Shown here: positions 1 through 7,886 of the stretch, in pieces
Layout: each line of letters opens with the position of its first letter
How positions within the stretch are numbered: position 1 is the first letter of the stretch
Assembly: GCA_015661095.1 (NCBI GenBank)
Contig: JACVQI010000032.1
Location: 1 to 13,647 of the forward strand
Origin: Gammaproteobacteria bacterium
Lineage (GTDB): Bacteria > Pseudomonadota > Gammaproteobacteria > Eutrophobiales > Eutrophobiaceae
Direction: 5' to 3'
DNA: 13,647 bases
Notes under the pieces: model-generated
The model's input: the letters and a program-made list of their open reading frames with translations, nothing else
Database searches by the model: none
What the model was told of the DNA's origin: nothing
Position numbers and translations under genes: made by a program

Positions 1-63
1 TGTCAGTTGTCATGGACAATGTTTAGAGGGGAAACTGATGGTAAATAATTAAAAAAGCGACTG

Positions 64-774
64 CTAATCGCCAAGTACGGCATGGGCGATGTAATTAACC
101 GCTGGGTCGCCGGTGATGGCGCATTTATTCAGTCCTGGCAGGTAAGTCATGCCGGCGATGTCGACCAGCATAAACCGCTGTTGCCGCAATACCTGATGCA
201 GCTCAGAGGGCTTGATGAACCTGGCATAGTCGTGGGTACCGCGTGGCAGTAATTGCAGTAAATATTCCGCGGCAATGATAGCCGAAACATAGGATTTGGC
301 GGTACGGTTAATAGTGGCAAGGAACAGGTGGCCGCCGGGTTTCAACATCACACCGCAGGCCTGGAGCAGGGAATTGATATCAGGGACATGTTCCAACAAT
401 TCCATACAGGTTACAACATCGAATTCATGCTGATTATGTACGGCGTATTCCTCAGCACTAACTGTCACATAATCGATATCGAGTCCCGCAGTGCGTTTGT
501 GGGATTCAGCGACGGCAATTGCACTGGTGCTGATATCCAGGCCGGTGACGAAAGCTTGTTTTTTAGTCAGCGCTTCGGCCAGCAGGCCGCCGCCGCAGCC
601 CACATCGAGCACACGCTTATGCGTCAAATTAATTGTTTGTTCGATATATTGCAGGCGCACCGGGTTAATATGGTGCAGTGTCCGTAGCGACCCATCGGGA
701 TCCCACCATTCATCCGCCAACGCATCGAATTTCGCGCGTTCGGCTTCATCAATATTTGTCTGGGTTGCTTGCAT
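64..774 (-). CDS. ubiG: Ubiquinone biosynthesis O-methyltransferase UbiG
   Basis: SAM-dependent methyltransferase that carries out the two O-methylations of the ubiquinone ring in the cytoplasm. Counting from the ATG at 774, the SAM-binding motif VLDVGCGGG lies at residues 55-63, followed by VTGLDIS and the family signature DVVTCMELLEHVPD; ANINR-like ATINRTAKS and LPRGTHDYARFIKPSEL are also typical of UbiG. At about 236 residues it has the usual family length (about 240). The start is uncertain: ATGs at 786 and 774 are both in frame, and the reading frame also extends to a TTG at 810. A GAGG element is 2 bases from the 786 ATG and 14 from the 774 ATG, neither ideal. The N-terminus before AKFDALADEWWDPDG fits 774 or 786. 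It is divergent to mlaA and appears unrelated to the kinase block. Function is secure from whole-length similarity to the known family. Confidence 0.95.
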   Translation of the reverse strand: MQATQTNIDEAERAKFDALADEWWDPDGSLRTLHHINPVRLQYIEQTINLTHKRVLDVGCGGGLLAEALTKKQAFVTGLDISTSAIAVAESHKRTAGLDIDYVTVSAEEYAVHNQHEFDVVTCMELLEHVPDINSLLQACGVMLKPGGHLFLATINRTAKSYVSAIIAAEYLLQLLPRGTHDYARFIKPSELHQVLRQQRFMLVDIAGMTYLPGLNKCAITGDPAVNYIAHAVLGD

Positions 775-943
775 GGGCGAGAGCATAACCTCGATATCAA
801 TTATTTCCAATCCGGCGTAATTTATCGCTAAAAACGGTATATTGAAGGACTTTGTAAGTTGGCACGAAATCAGTTAACCAAATTAAAGTGTCAAAATTCA
901 GGCTGAAATCATATAACGGTGGATGGATTTTAGTTCACTAATA

Positions 944-972
944 TTGTAGGCTAATCAACAAAATAATATATT
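944..972 (+). promoter_or_regulatory. Weak candidate sigma-70 promoter for mlaA
   Basis: TTGTAG at 944-949 and TATATT at 967-972 are separated by 17 bases, in the AT-rich spacer upstream of the lipoprotein gene. The -10 matches well, while the -35 matches only TTG. In such AT-rich DNA chance matches are common, so this is tentative. Confidence 0.25.
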
Positions 973-999
973 AATACTAATAAAAACAAATAGTAATGC

Positions 1000-1018
1000 T
1001 TACACAGTGATTGTGTAA
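1000..1018. promoter_or_regulatory. Operator-like dyad upstream of mlaA
   Basis: TTACACA and TGTGTAA form a perfect 7-bp inverted repeat around a 5-base spacer (GTGAT). It ends 15 bases before the mlaA ATG, just before the AGGA ribosome site at about 1020-1023. It could bind a dimeric repressor or form a small hairpin in the mRNA leader. No regulator can be named from the sequence. Confidence 0.4.
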
Positions 1019-1033
1019 CAGGACGAACCTGCT

Positions 1034-1768
1034 ATGAAAATCTCGGTTGTATACTATCTCAAGGTTACTGTTTTTTTGTGCCTGGCCCTGCATCTGGTCG
1101 CCTGTGCCAATCTTGGCAGTAAAGGTGATCCCAGGGATCCCTTTGAAGGCTTAAATCGCGGCGTCTATTCCTTCAACGAAAAGTTCGATCAGGCAGTGAT
1201 GAGCCGCCTGATCAGTTTTTATCAGGCCATTACGCCGGATTTTCTCGATCGGGGTATCACAAACTTTTTCAGCAATATTGACGATATCGTGGTGGTCATC
1301 AATGATTTCCTGCAATTCAAGATTGGTCAGGCTTTTTCCGACATCACCCGGTTTGTTTTTAATTCCACCCTGGGTATTGGTGGTTTGTTCGATGTCTCCA
1401 CTACTATCGGCTACCCAAAACACAATGAAGACTTTGGTCAAACCCTGGGCAAATGGGGATTTGGATCAGGCCCTTACCTGGTGGTGCCGGTACTGGGACC
1501 ATCCACCTTCCGCGATGCCGGCGGCTACGCGGTAGCTAACGCCTTCATTCCACCACTTACCTACATCGATAGTATATCGGTTCAATTGGGCGTGACGTCA
1601 TTGGATTATGTCGATTTCAAGGCGGACATGTTGACGGCGGAGCAGTTACTGGCGGAAGCCGCCCTGGATAAATATGAATTCACTAAAAACGCATATTTTG
1701 AACTGCGGGAAAACCTCATCCACGATCGTGAGGACGGCGGCGTAAATTTCGAAGAACTGGATCTATAA
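1034..1768 (+). CDS. mlaA: MlaA/VacJ family outer-membrane lipoprotein
   Basis: Probable lipid-asymmetry lipoprotein: in the Mla pathway MlaA sits in the outer membrane with porins and removes misplaced phospholipids from the outer leaflet, passing them to MlaC. The 244-residue product has a lipoprotein signal ending LVAC, with the lipidated Cys at residue 24 followed by Ala, consistent with outer-membrane sorting. Family signatures are clear: DPFEGLNRGVYSFNEKFD at about 35-52, the RFVFNSTLGIGGLFD stretch at about 106-120, and NEDFGQTLGKWGFGSGPYLV, then VPVLGPSTFRD, at about 131-161. An AGGA lies about 10 bases before the ATG. The other mla genes are not in this window, so the gene stands alone, as it does in many genomes. 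It converges on the 230-residue membrane protein with about 21 bases between stops. The family call is firm; participation in a full Mla system is inference. Confidence 0.93.
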   Translation: MKISVVYYLKVTVFLCLALHLVACANLGSKGDPRDPFEGLNRGVYSFNEKFDQAVMSRLISFYQAITPDFLDRGITNFFSNIDDIVVVINDFLQFKIGQAFSDITRFVFNSTLGIGGLFDVSTTIGYPKHNEDFGQTLGKWGFGSGPYLVVPVLGPSTFRDAGGYAVANAFIPPLTYIDSISVQLGVTSLDYVDFKADMLTAEQLLAEAALDKYEFTKNAYFELRENLIHDREDGGVNFEELDL

Positions 1769-1789
1769 GGGCAGTAATTGGCACCGGTG

Positions 1790-2482
1790 TTATTCCGGCA
1801 TCGCGATCCTGGGATCGTTTATACCAAGCTGTCTGGCGAACTCGATTAATTTCAACTGTTTATTGGTGGCATCCGTGGCATTGCCGATAGCGGATAAGGC
1901 GCGTTCTTCCAGAAGTTGTTTGTAAATGGCATTTGTCAGCTGGTTTAACTCCAGAGTGTCCAGGATATTATTGCGAGTGTCGGCGGGCAGGGCCTGCCAT
2001 TTCAGCACGAAGGCATCCAGGTTGGCATTGATTGCCCAGTTGCGTTGCGCCAGGAAGTCCCGGATCAGGATTTGAGCCTCATTGGGTTTTGCAGGTGTAG
2101 AAACCTCTGCAGCATCGCCGCCTGCCTTAATGGCTTCCTCCTTGTCTCCGGTAATGATGAACATGCCGATGACGGCAAGGATGACGACGGCCGCGATAGC
2201 TGCTGCCATTACACCCTTGTTAAATTTTACTGGCTGGGGCGGTTGTTCCGATATCGCCGCTTCAGTTAATGCCCGTTTTTTTTTTTCCTGCTTGCGTACG
2301 GTAGTTTCCGTCGTGGTATCGGCTTTGGCCCGTATCAGGGGTGGATAGTCATTGACTGTCAGGCTAAGCTCTCCGGACAGCACGCCATTGATGAATTTCG
2401 CCCGTGCCTCACGGTAGGCAGCCTTCTCGATATTTTTTTTGGAGTAGGCCTTGGCCAGACTGCGTAGTGTTGTTTCCGCCAT
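1790..2482 (-). CDS. Single-span membrane protein, last gene of the kinase block
   Basis: I do not recognise a named family. The 230-residue product has a cytoplasmic-type N-terminus: residues 1-45 are helical and charged (KKNIEKAAYREARAKFI), 50-88 are polar and basic (KQEKKKR), and one strongly hydrophobic segment lies at about 90-111. About 118 residues follow, predicted outside the membrane: an Ala/Glu/Pro linker, then a helical region with conserved-looking Trp/Leu residues (FLAQRNWAINANLDAFVLKW). The arrangement (basic inside, then span, then helical periplasmic part) suggests type II orientation. It starts 6 bases after the kinase stop, so the two are very likely co-transcribed and perhaps translationally coupled. 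Its N-terminus resembles the SHOCT-like pattern at the N-terminus of the kinase, suggesting contact or common oligomerisation (inference). A role as accessory or substrate of the kinase is plausible but untested. Confidence 0.85.
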   Translation of the reverse strand: MAETTLRSLAKAYSKKNIEKAAYREARAKFINGVLSGELSLTVNDYPPLIRAKADTTTETTVRKQEKKKRALTEAAISEQPPQPVKFNKGVMAAAIAAVVILAVIGMFIITGDKEEAIKAGGDAAEVSTPAKPNEAQILIRDFLAQRNWAINANLDAFVLKWQALPADTRNNILDTLELNQLTNAIYKQLLEERALSAIGNATDATNKQLKLIEFARQLGINDPRIAMPE

Positions 2483-2488
2483 AGGATA

Positions 2489-5400
2489 TCAACCAGCGCC
2501 TATGCCTTCCAACAGGATACGGAACCCGGTAACGTCATCGCCTGTGCCAGTATAAGGCCGTTGCAGGGAAATATCGCATTTCGAGAGTGGATCCGAATAA
2601 GCACCACCGACTGCCAATGCGCCACCTGAATCATCTTTAACAATTTCCTGAATGTTCCCCATGTAGTTTTTCAAACCCCAGCCGTTGGAGTCGCCTCCGA
2701 TGATGCTGGCGACGCCGGTGCCCTTGATAACCTGTCCGTTTAGTTCCATCCGGCAGTTGACGCTTGACTTTGACTTAGGCTGATCACCGGCGGCACTGGC
2801 GGCATACTCCCATTCCGCCTTGGTAGGTATGCGATAGGTCTTGCCAGTGCGTTGCGACAGCCACTCGGCATATTTCTGGGTATCCTCGAGGCTGATACCG
2901 GTCATGGGATCGTTATGCTTCGCCTGATTCATTTCCGGCTTGCAGTTGCCGGTCAGGGCGCAGTATTTGGAATAATCGCCGACGGAGATTTCATGTTTAC
3001 CGATGGCGAAGGTACTATGGCTTTCACCAGCCGGCACGACCACCATTTGTGGTCCGCGCCAGCCCGTATAGACCATGTCGAAGCAGATGGCCTTGGCGCG
3101 CTTGCCGTACCCAGCCAGCTTGGAGTCGCATCCACGCGGGCTGGCGATGGGTTTCCAGTCCGCCTGAGCGGCAGCCAGAGCGCCGGCGCTGGAAGCCGTC
3201 AGATCAGCCGCCTGTTCCCGCGCCAACACCTTGTTGCCGGGGTTGTCCGGGGCGGCGGCAATCAAGGTGTTGAGGTCGTCATCCGCTGCATCGTAATCCG
3301 GATTGTCGATCCAGATGGATTGCACCCGGGTCAATAATTTCCGGGCCTGGCGCAGGTCATTGTAGCTGCTGCCGGCGGCGTCTTTGGCCTGAACATAACT
3401 GTCATAGGACTCATTGGCCTGTTTGATTCTTTGCTCCATTACCTGTTGGAAGCGGATGTAATCCGGATGGCCGCTGTATTCACTGGCGGCCGATTGCAAC
3501 AGGCCATTGGCCTCGGTCAATTTACCATCGCCCACCAGGTTTTGCGCGAGGTTAAATTCCGGCCAGGGTTTTAATTGATATTGTGATGCTAACTCCGCCA
3601 GAACACTGCTGGTCCCAAAGATACTGCTGGCCGCGTCGGCCAGGAAGGCAGCCTCTTCTTCACTGGTATTGGCCAGGGAGCGAATTCTCTCCGCCAGCAG
3701 GGTTTCAGCTTCGCGGGTGAATTCCGTGGAGCGATTCGGATTATTCCGGATTTCATCGACCTTGCGCGCCACATCGTCGGCATTGAAGTTAGCTGCCGAG
3801 GCGGTCCGGAAGAGTTCACGCAGATCCGTGATATTGACTTCCACGACATATTCTTCCCGTAACGCTTTCAGGGACGGGTCGTTGGGGGCCAGGATCAGTC
3901 CGGCTTCAATTAATTGCATGGCGCCGCTGTATTCACCACTCTCACCGCGGCGTTCCGCGAGCCGGGCATAACTTGCCGCCAGCAATCTTGGTGCGGAAGA
4001 AGTGAGATAAGTGTCATCGGTTGCCAGCAGGGTTTTTAACTCTTCCAGGGTTTGTTGCGCGGCGGTGGTATCGTCACCATCGGTCTGCACGACGAAGTTG
4101 TCTTTCAAGCCTTTGATACGTTGTTGCCGGTCAAACTCTGTCTTGGTGTCGGTGACCCGTGTTTTTGTCTCCTGTAACATCGCCAGATCCGGGGCGAATT
4201 TCCCAGCCCGATCGATCAGGTTGGCAGCGGCGTCAAAGCGTTGTTGTTGCAGTGTGACATTGGCCCGATCGACATATTTCTGGGCAATCGATTCCCGATA
4301 AGTGCCGAGATCGGTACTGATGGAATTGTCTTCCGCGGACAGACTGTCCAATTCACGGATACTGGCCAGCAAAGTGGATTCCCATTGCGGGTCATCCAAA
4401 TTCGGCTGCGCCAGCCGGTTATCGATCATGGCCCGGTCGGTAGTCACCATAGTGGTGACTGCCTGGCTGCGCTCATCACTGGCGAGATGAGCCAGTTTCA
4501 ATTGCGTCAATTCCTTGGACAGCAACAGCGAACTCAACAAACCTTCGTAGCTGGTGACCAACGCTTCCGCGTCAGCACGGCTGCCCGAGGACTGGATACG
4601 CTGTATTTCTGCGCTTACCACCGACTGTAACTGTCCCGTGAGGGTTTGTAATATAGGGGATTGTTCCGGCGTGCTGAGTTCTGCCAGCCGGATGATGTTC
4701 TGTTGCTGCGGCTGGTAGTCCCCGAGAGCGGCGAGTTGTCCCGCTACGGCTGTCAGAGACTGGTCCAGATTGGCCCGTTCGATTAACTGTCCCACTTCAA
4801 CTTTCAAGTCGGCCAGCCGTGGGTCATCCGCTGCGGTTTTCAAGCCGGAGTCAATATACGCCTGTGCCTGCTGATAGTCACCACTGTCGCGGGCGCCTTC
4901 CGCCGCGATGCGGTAGGCATTGGCCGGACGCGGGTCGCTCAATAATGGATGTTCCGGATCGATCTTGTTGCGGATGGTCGCCAGGATATCCTGAGTAGAA
5001 CCGATCCGGCTCGGATCATTCAAGGCGGCGATATAGTCCTTGTTTAACTCGCCGACCTTCAGATTCTTGTTAGTAGTGAATTCTTTTCGCTGTTCATCCA
5101 GAAATACCGATTCCGGATAGAGATTTGCTATATTGTCGATGATTCTTTGCGCATTGGGAAAATTGTAGTTGTCACTCGATACGTCAATCAGTACCGCCAA
5201 CTCATTCCGGAAATAATTCTGGATGGCGTCCCTGGCATCATCCAGTATTCGCCGCTGTTCATCGGCAGGGCGCTCCTGGAGCGCGGCCAGATTATCGACG
5301 ATGACCTGTTTCTCGCCGCTGCTGATGTCAGCTATGATGCCGAGAATTTCCCGATTATTGAAATAATCCAGTATCGGATTGATCATGACCAGACCGATGA

Positions 5401-6997
5401 TCAATAACACGCTGGCCGCGATGGTGGCTGGATGTTTGTGCCAGGTCGGTTTACCTCCGAATTCCTCAATAAAATGTTCAACCGTTGGGCTGCGGTCCTC
5501 ACGTTTGAAGGCCACCGCCCGCCGCAGACCGCGGTTCGATTTTTTATTCAGCCCCTTGACCAGCGGCGGCACCAGGCCGTTTTCGCGGGCTGTCGTGGCC
5601 GGCAGTTTGTTATAGGGGTGCTTGCCGGTTAATAATTCGTAGGCGACGCAGCCCAGGGCAAAGGTATCGTCACGGGTATCGGGTTCCTGCCCTTCCAGCA
5701 TTTCCAGACTGGCGTAGGCGGGTGTCAAGGCGCCCAGCTTGCCCGGATCGAATAACGTCTTTTCCGCTTCACCGGTAACCGGGTTTTTTACCGCCCGGGC
5801 GATACCGAAGTCGAGGGTTTTGACGGTGCCGTCGTTACAGAGGAAGGCGTTACCCGGTTTGAAATCGGAATGTACCAGACGCCTGGCATGGGCATAACTC
5901 AGGGCATCAGCCAGTTGCTTGACGATCACGAAGGCTTCCGGAAAGGGCAGGCCATTCTGCTTGCGTACCGTTTTCTTGATGTAGGTGTTCAGTGGCTGGC
6001 CTTCCATCAATTCCATGGTGATGAAAACCGGCGTACCGGGCCCGCCGATACGATCAAAGTCGTAGACGGTCGCGATATTCGGATGTGCCAGTTTCTGTTG
6101 GCGGCTCGATTCGCGTTGCAGTGAGATAAAAGCTTCGGGGTGCGACTTGAAATCCTCATTCAGGAGCTTGACGGCCATGTAGGGGTTTTTGTCCCTGGCT
6201 TCCTCTTTCAACAGATCGATGCCTTTGAACACCTTACCCATGCCGCCCACGCCCAGGACGTCCAGCAGCTTGAAACGGTGCTTGATGATATCGCCGACGC
6301 CCAGTTCCTTGCCGGGTTGATAGTCAGATGCAGCGGCCGGTTGTTGCCAGGCGGTTCCGGTTGGACCGGTGGCACTGGCGACGGAAGGGCTTGAGCCCGT
6401 GTCGGTTGAGTGCAGATCGAAGTCGAAATCGCTGGCTTCGCCGCCACTACTACCGGCGGAGCGGGCGGCGGCGTCCGATTGCTCATTATCGGACATGACC
6501 CGGGTCGAATCGGGTGTGGCGCCTTGCTTTTGATTGGTTTGTTTGGATTTCCCCGCGGCTTTGTTGATTTCGGTTGATTCTTCATCATCAAATCCCGCCG
6601 GAGGAGCGGATTTTTTACCCTGCGCGGCATCCCTGACAGCGGTTACATCCTCGGCTCCGACAGCTTGCGGCGCTTCCTGTTTAGACATCTGCCGTGCCAG
6701 TTTCTGCGCCTGCTGCGCGAAGTTGTCATCCTGAGCGAATACTGTCGAGTCGCTCCCCGCGGCTCCGCCTTCGGTTTCCGTGGCATGAGTTCTGCGGTAC
6801 TGGTTAATTTGCCGTTTCAGGCTGGCATACGCCTTGTCATCAAGCTTTTTTTGTTCGTGACATTCATCCAGTTGTTGCAGCATGCCTAATGCATATCCTG
6901 GCGTGGTTTGTAGCAGCTTTTCCAGCTGCTTGCTGAGGGCATCAATTGTTATCTTCCCGGATGCCAGAGCCTCTAAAGCAGTTTTGAAATCAGCCAT
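2489..6997 (-). CDS. Transmembrane Ser/Thr protein kinase with periplasmic helical repeats and C-terminal SUMF1/FGE-like domain
   Basis: A 1502-residue receptor-type kinase. Residues 1-70 are a helical SHOCT-like segment and about 75-228 a low-complexity, probably disordered linker. The kinase domain spans about 240-515: glycine loop LGVGGMGKVFKG (248-259), ATP-anchoring Lys277 in MAVKLL, catalytic loop HSDFKPGN (376-383, Asp378), and DFG at 396-398. One membrane span lies at about 523-543. Residues about 550-1280 are an alpha-helical repeat region with TPR-like units (for example SGDYQQAQAYIDSGLK), presumably periplasmic. From about 1318 a formylglycine-generating-enzyme-like domain is seen: RIPTKAEWEYAA (from 1389), GNIQEIV (1447-1453), GGAY (1464-1467), GFR (1491-1493). 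All six cysteines beyond the span lie in the last 215 residues, compatible with disulfides. The catalytic loop has Ser where HRD kinases have Arg. GAGGTG lies 7 bases before the ATG. The phosphatase gene is 32 bases upstream. Signal sensed and substrates are unknown. Confidence 0.93.
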   Translation of the reverse strand: MADFKTALEALASGKITIDALSKQLEKLLQTTPGYALGMLQQLDECHEQKKLDDKAYASLKRQINQYRRTHATETEGGAAGSDSTVFAQDDNFAQQAQKLARQMSKQEAPQAVGAEDVTAVRDAAQGKKSAPPAGFDDEESTEINKAAGKSKQTNQKQGATPDSTRVMSDNEQSDAAARSAGSSGGEASDFDFDLHSTDTGSSPSVASATGPTGTAWQQPAAASDYQPGKELGVGDIIKHRFKLLDVLGVGGMGKVFKGIDLLKEEARDKNPYMAVKLLNEDFKSHPEAFISLQRESSRQQKLAHPNIATVYDFDRIGGPGTPVFITMELMEGQPLNTYIKKTVRKQNGLPFPEAFVIVKQLADALSYAHARRLVHSDFKPGNAFLCNDGTVKTLDFGIARAVKNPVTGEAEKTLFDPGKLGALTPAYASLEMLEGQEPDTRDDTFALGCVAYELLTGKHPYNKLPATTARENGLVPPLVKGLNKKSNRGLRRAVAFKREDRSPTVEHFIEEFGGKPTWHKHPATIAASVLLIIGLVMINPILDYFNNREILGIIADISSGEKQVIVDNLAALQERPADEQRRILDDARDAIQNYFRNELAVLIDVSSDNYNFPNAQRIIDNIANLYPESVFLDEQRKEFTTNKNLKVGELNKDYIAALNDPSRIGSTQDILATIRNKIDPEHPLLSDPRPANAYRIAAEGARDSGDYQQAQAYIDSGLKTAADDPRLADLKVEVGQLIERANLDQSLTAVAGQLAALGDYQPQQQNIIRLAELSTPEQSPILQTLTGQLQSVVSAEIQRIQSSGSRADAEALVTSYEGLLSSLLLSKELTQLKLAHLASDERSQAVTTMVTTDRAMIDNRLAQPNLDDPQWESTLLASIRELDSLSAEDNSISTDLGTYRESIAQKYVDRANVTLQQQRFDAAANLIDRAGKFAPDLAMLQETKTRVTDTKTEFDRQQRIKGLKDNFVVQTDGDDTTAAQQTLEELKTLLATDDTYLTSSAPRLLAASYARLAERRGESGEYSGAMQLIEAGLILAPNDPSLKALREEYVVEVNITDLRELFRTASAANFNADDVARKVDEIRNNPNRSTEFTREAETLLAERIRSLANTSEEEAAFLADAASSIFGTSSVLAELASQYQLKPWPEFNLAQNLVGDGKLTEANGLLQSAASEYSGHPDYIRFQQVMEQRIKQANESYDSYVQAKDAAGSSYNDLRQARKLLTRVQSIWIDNPDYDAADDDLNTLIAAAPDNPGNKVLAREQAADLTASSAGALAAAQADWKPIASPRGCDSKLAGYGKRAKAICFDMVYTGWRGPQMVVVPAGESHSTFAIGKHEISVGDYSKYCALTGNCKPEMNQAKHNDPMTGISLEDTQKYAEWLSQRTGKTYRIPTKAEWEYAASAAGDQPKSKSSVNCRMELNGQVIKGTGVASIIGGDSNGWGLKNYMGNIQEIVKDDSGGALAVGGAYSDPLSKCDISLQRPYTGTGDDVTGFRILLEGIGAG

Positions 6998-7029
6998 TGG
7001 TCAACACCTCATACACCTTAATCATACGG

Positions 7030-7782
7030 TTACTCGATATCCACTATTATCGCGGTTACATTATCCATGGCGCCGCGAGACAGGGTTAAATCAATTAGTG
7101 TCTTGCAAGTTTCAGCGGCGGAATTCCCCTTAAGCAGATGCGATTCCAGTTCATAATCATGGATATGTTTGGTCAGACCGTCACTGCATAACAGATACCG
7201 GTCATGACGCGTCATTTCCTGAATATCGATATCCACAAACAATTCCTCAGTGGCGCCTATGGCCCTGGTAATCATATTGCCATGGGGATGTACCAACGCT
7301 TCTTCACGGGAAATCATCCCTTGTTCTATATATAGCTCAACCTGAGAGTGATCGGTAGTTATTTGCCGCATTTCTCCCCCGCGTAGCCGGTATAAGCGAC
7401 TGTCGCCGGTCCACATATAGACGCAGTATTTTTCGTAGGTAAGCAGGATGACCACCGTACTGCCAATGGTGGCGCGTTTGGTCGAGGCCCGGGCCTTTTC
7501 GATGAGTTTCTGATTGACAGTGAGCAGGCGATCTTCAATCTCGTCGATATATTTAACCAGGGTGGTGCCTTCATGTGATTTTTTCAGGGCCTCCACAATC
7601 ATTTTGCTCGCGACGTCGCCTTTGGCATGACCGCCCATGCCGTCAGCCACCACCCATAAGCCTGTTTCCGGCTGTTCGAGATACGAATCTTCGTTATGTT
7701 TGCGCACTTTGCCAACATCAGAGATTGCGCAGGACGACCAACTCAGTGGTCTGGAATTCGTGGCGGGATCAGGCGCGGACAT
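7030..7782 (-). CDS. PP2C-family Ser/Thr protein phosphatase (Stp1/PppA type)
   Basis: A soluble 250-residue metal-dependent phosphatase predicted to remove phosphates from Ser/Thr, most likely those added by the neighbouring kinase. Family motifs are intact: SDVGKVRKHNEDSYL (about 21-35), VADGMGGHAKGD with metal Asp47, LLCSDGLT with Asp201, and the C-terminal DNVTAIIVDIE with Asp240. Length fits bacterial PP2C enzymes (about 240-260). No signal peptide or span is visible, so it acts on the cytoplasmic side, where the kinase domain also lies. The ATG at 782 within position 7782 has no strong ribosome site. It sits 32 bases before the kinase and 104 bases after the cyclase-FHA gene; that gap holds a TATAAT box and a palindrome, so the pair phosphatase-kinase may have its own promoter. 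Function by family is secure, the partnership is inferred from adjacency. Confidence 0.94.
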   Translation of the reverse strand: MSAPDPATNSRPLSWSSCAISDVGKVRKHNEDSYLEQPETGLWVVADGMGGHAKGDVASKMIVEALKKSHEGTTLVKYIDEIEDRLLTVNQKLIEKARASTKRATIGSTVVILLTYEKYCVYMWTGDSRLYRLRGGEMRQITTDHSQVELYIEQGMISREEALVHPHGNMITRAIGATEELFVDIDIQEMTRHDRYLLCSDGLTKHIHDYELESHLLKGNSAAETCKTLIDLTLSRGAMDNVTAIIVDIE

Positions 7783-7832
7783 AGTGTTGAGCCGATTTTG
7801 GAAGGTATGGAAGATAATGCCAGTGGGTATTA

Positions 7833-7862
7833 GCCCCGATCCGGATCAGGGCGGCAATTATA
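7833..7862 (-). promoter_or_regulatory. TATAAT box next to a 20-bp palindrome before the phosphatase-kinase genes
   Basis: On the minus strand a perfect TATAAT occupies 7857-7862, but no good -35 is seen 16-19 bases upstream. Directly downstream, at 7833-7852, GCCCCGATCC and GGATCAGGGC form a near-perfect palindrome with one mismatched pair. A transcript starting about 7 bases after the TATAAT would begin in the palindrome, so it could be an operator at the start site or a 5' hairpin. A T-run typical of a terminator is absent. Confidence 0.35.
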
Positions 7863-7886
7863 GAACGCAACGGAGTTATCACGGTA

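Noticed and set aside
1..63. Start of a gene following ubiG on the minus strand (ATG at 14-12)
   Set aside because: Only four codons are visible and no ribosome site precedes it, so nothing can be supported.
1782..1789. Terminator at CACCGGTG between mlaA and the 230-residue protein gene
   Set aside because: The palindrome is only 8 bases without loop or T-run.
2852..3337. 161-codon open frame on the plus strand inside the kinase gene
   Set aside because: It lies fully antisense to well-conserved kinase/FGE coding sequence and has no recognisable domain or ribosome site; the same holds for the other plus-strand frames within 2489-6997.
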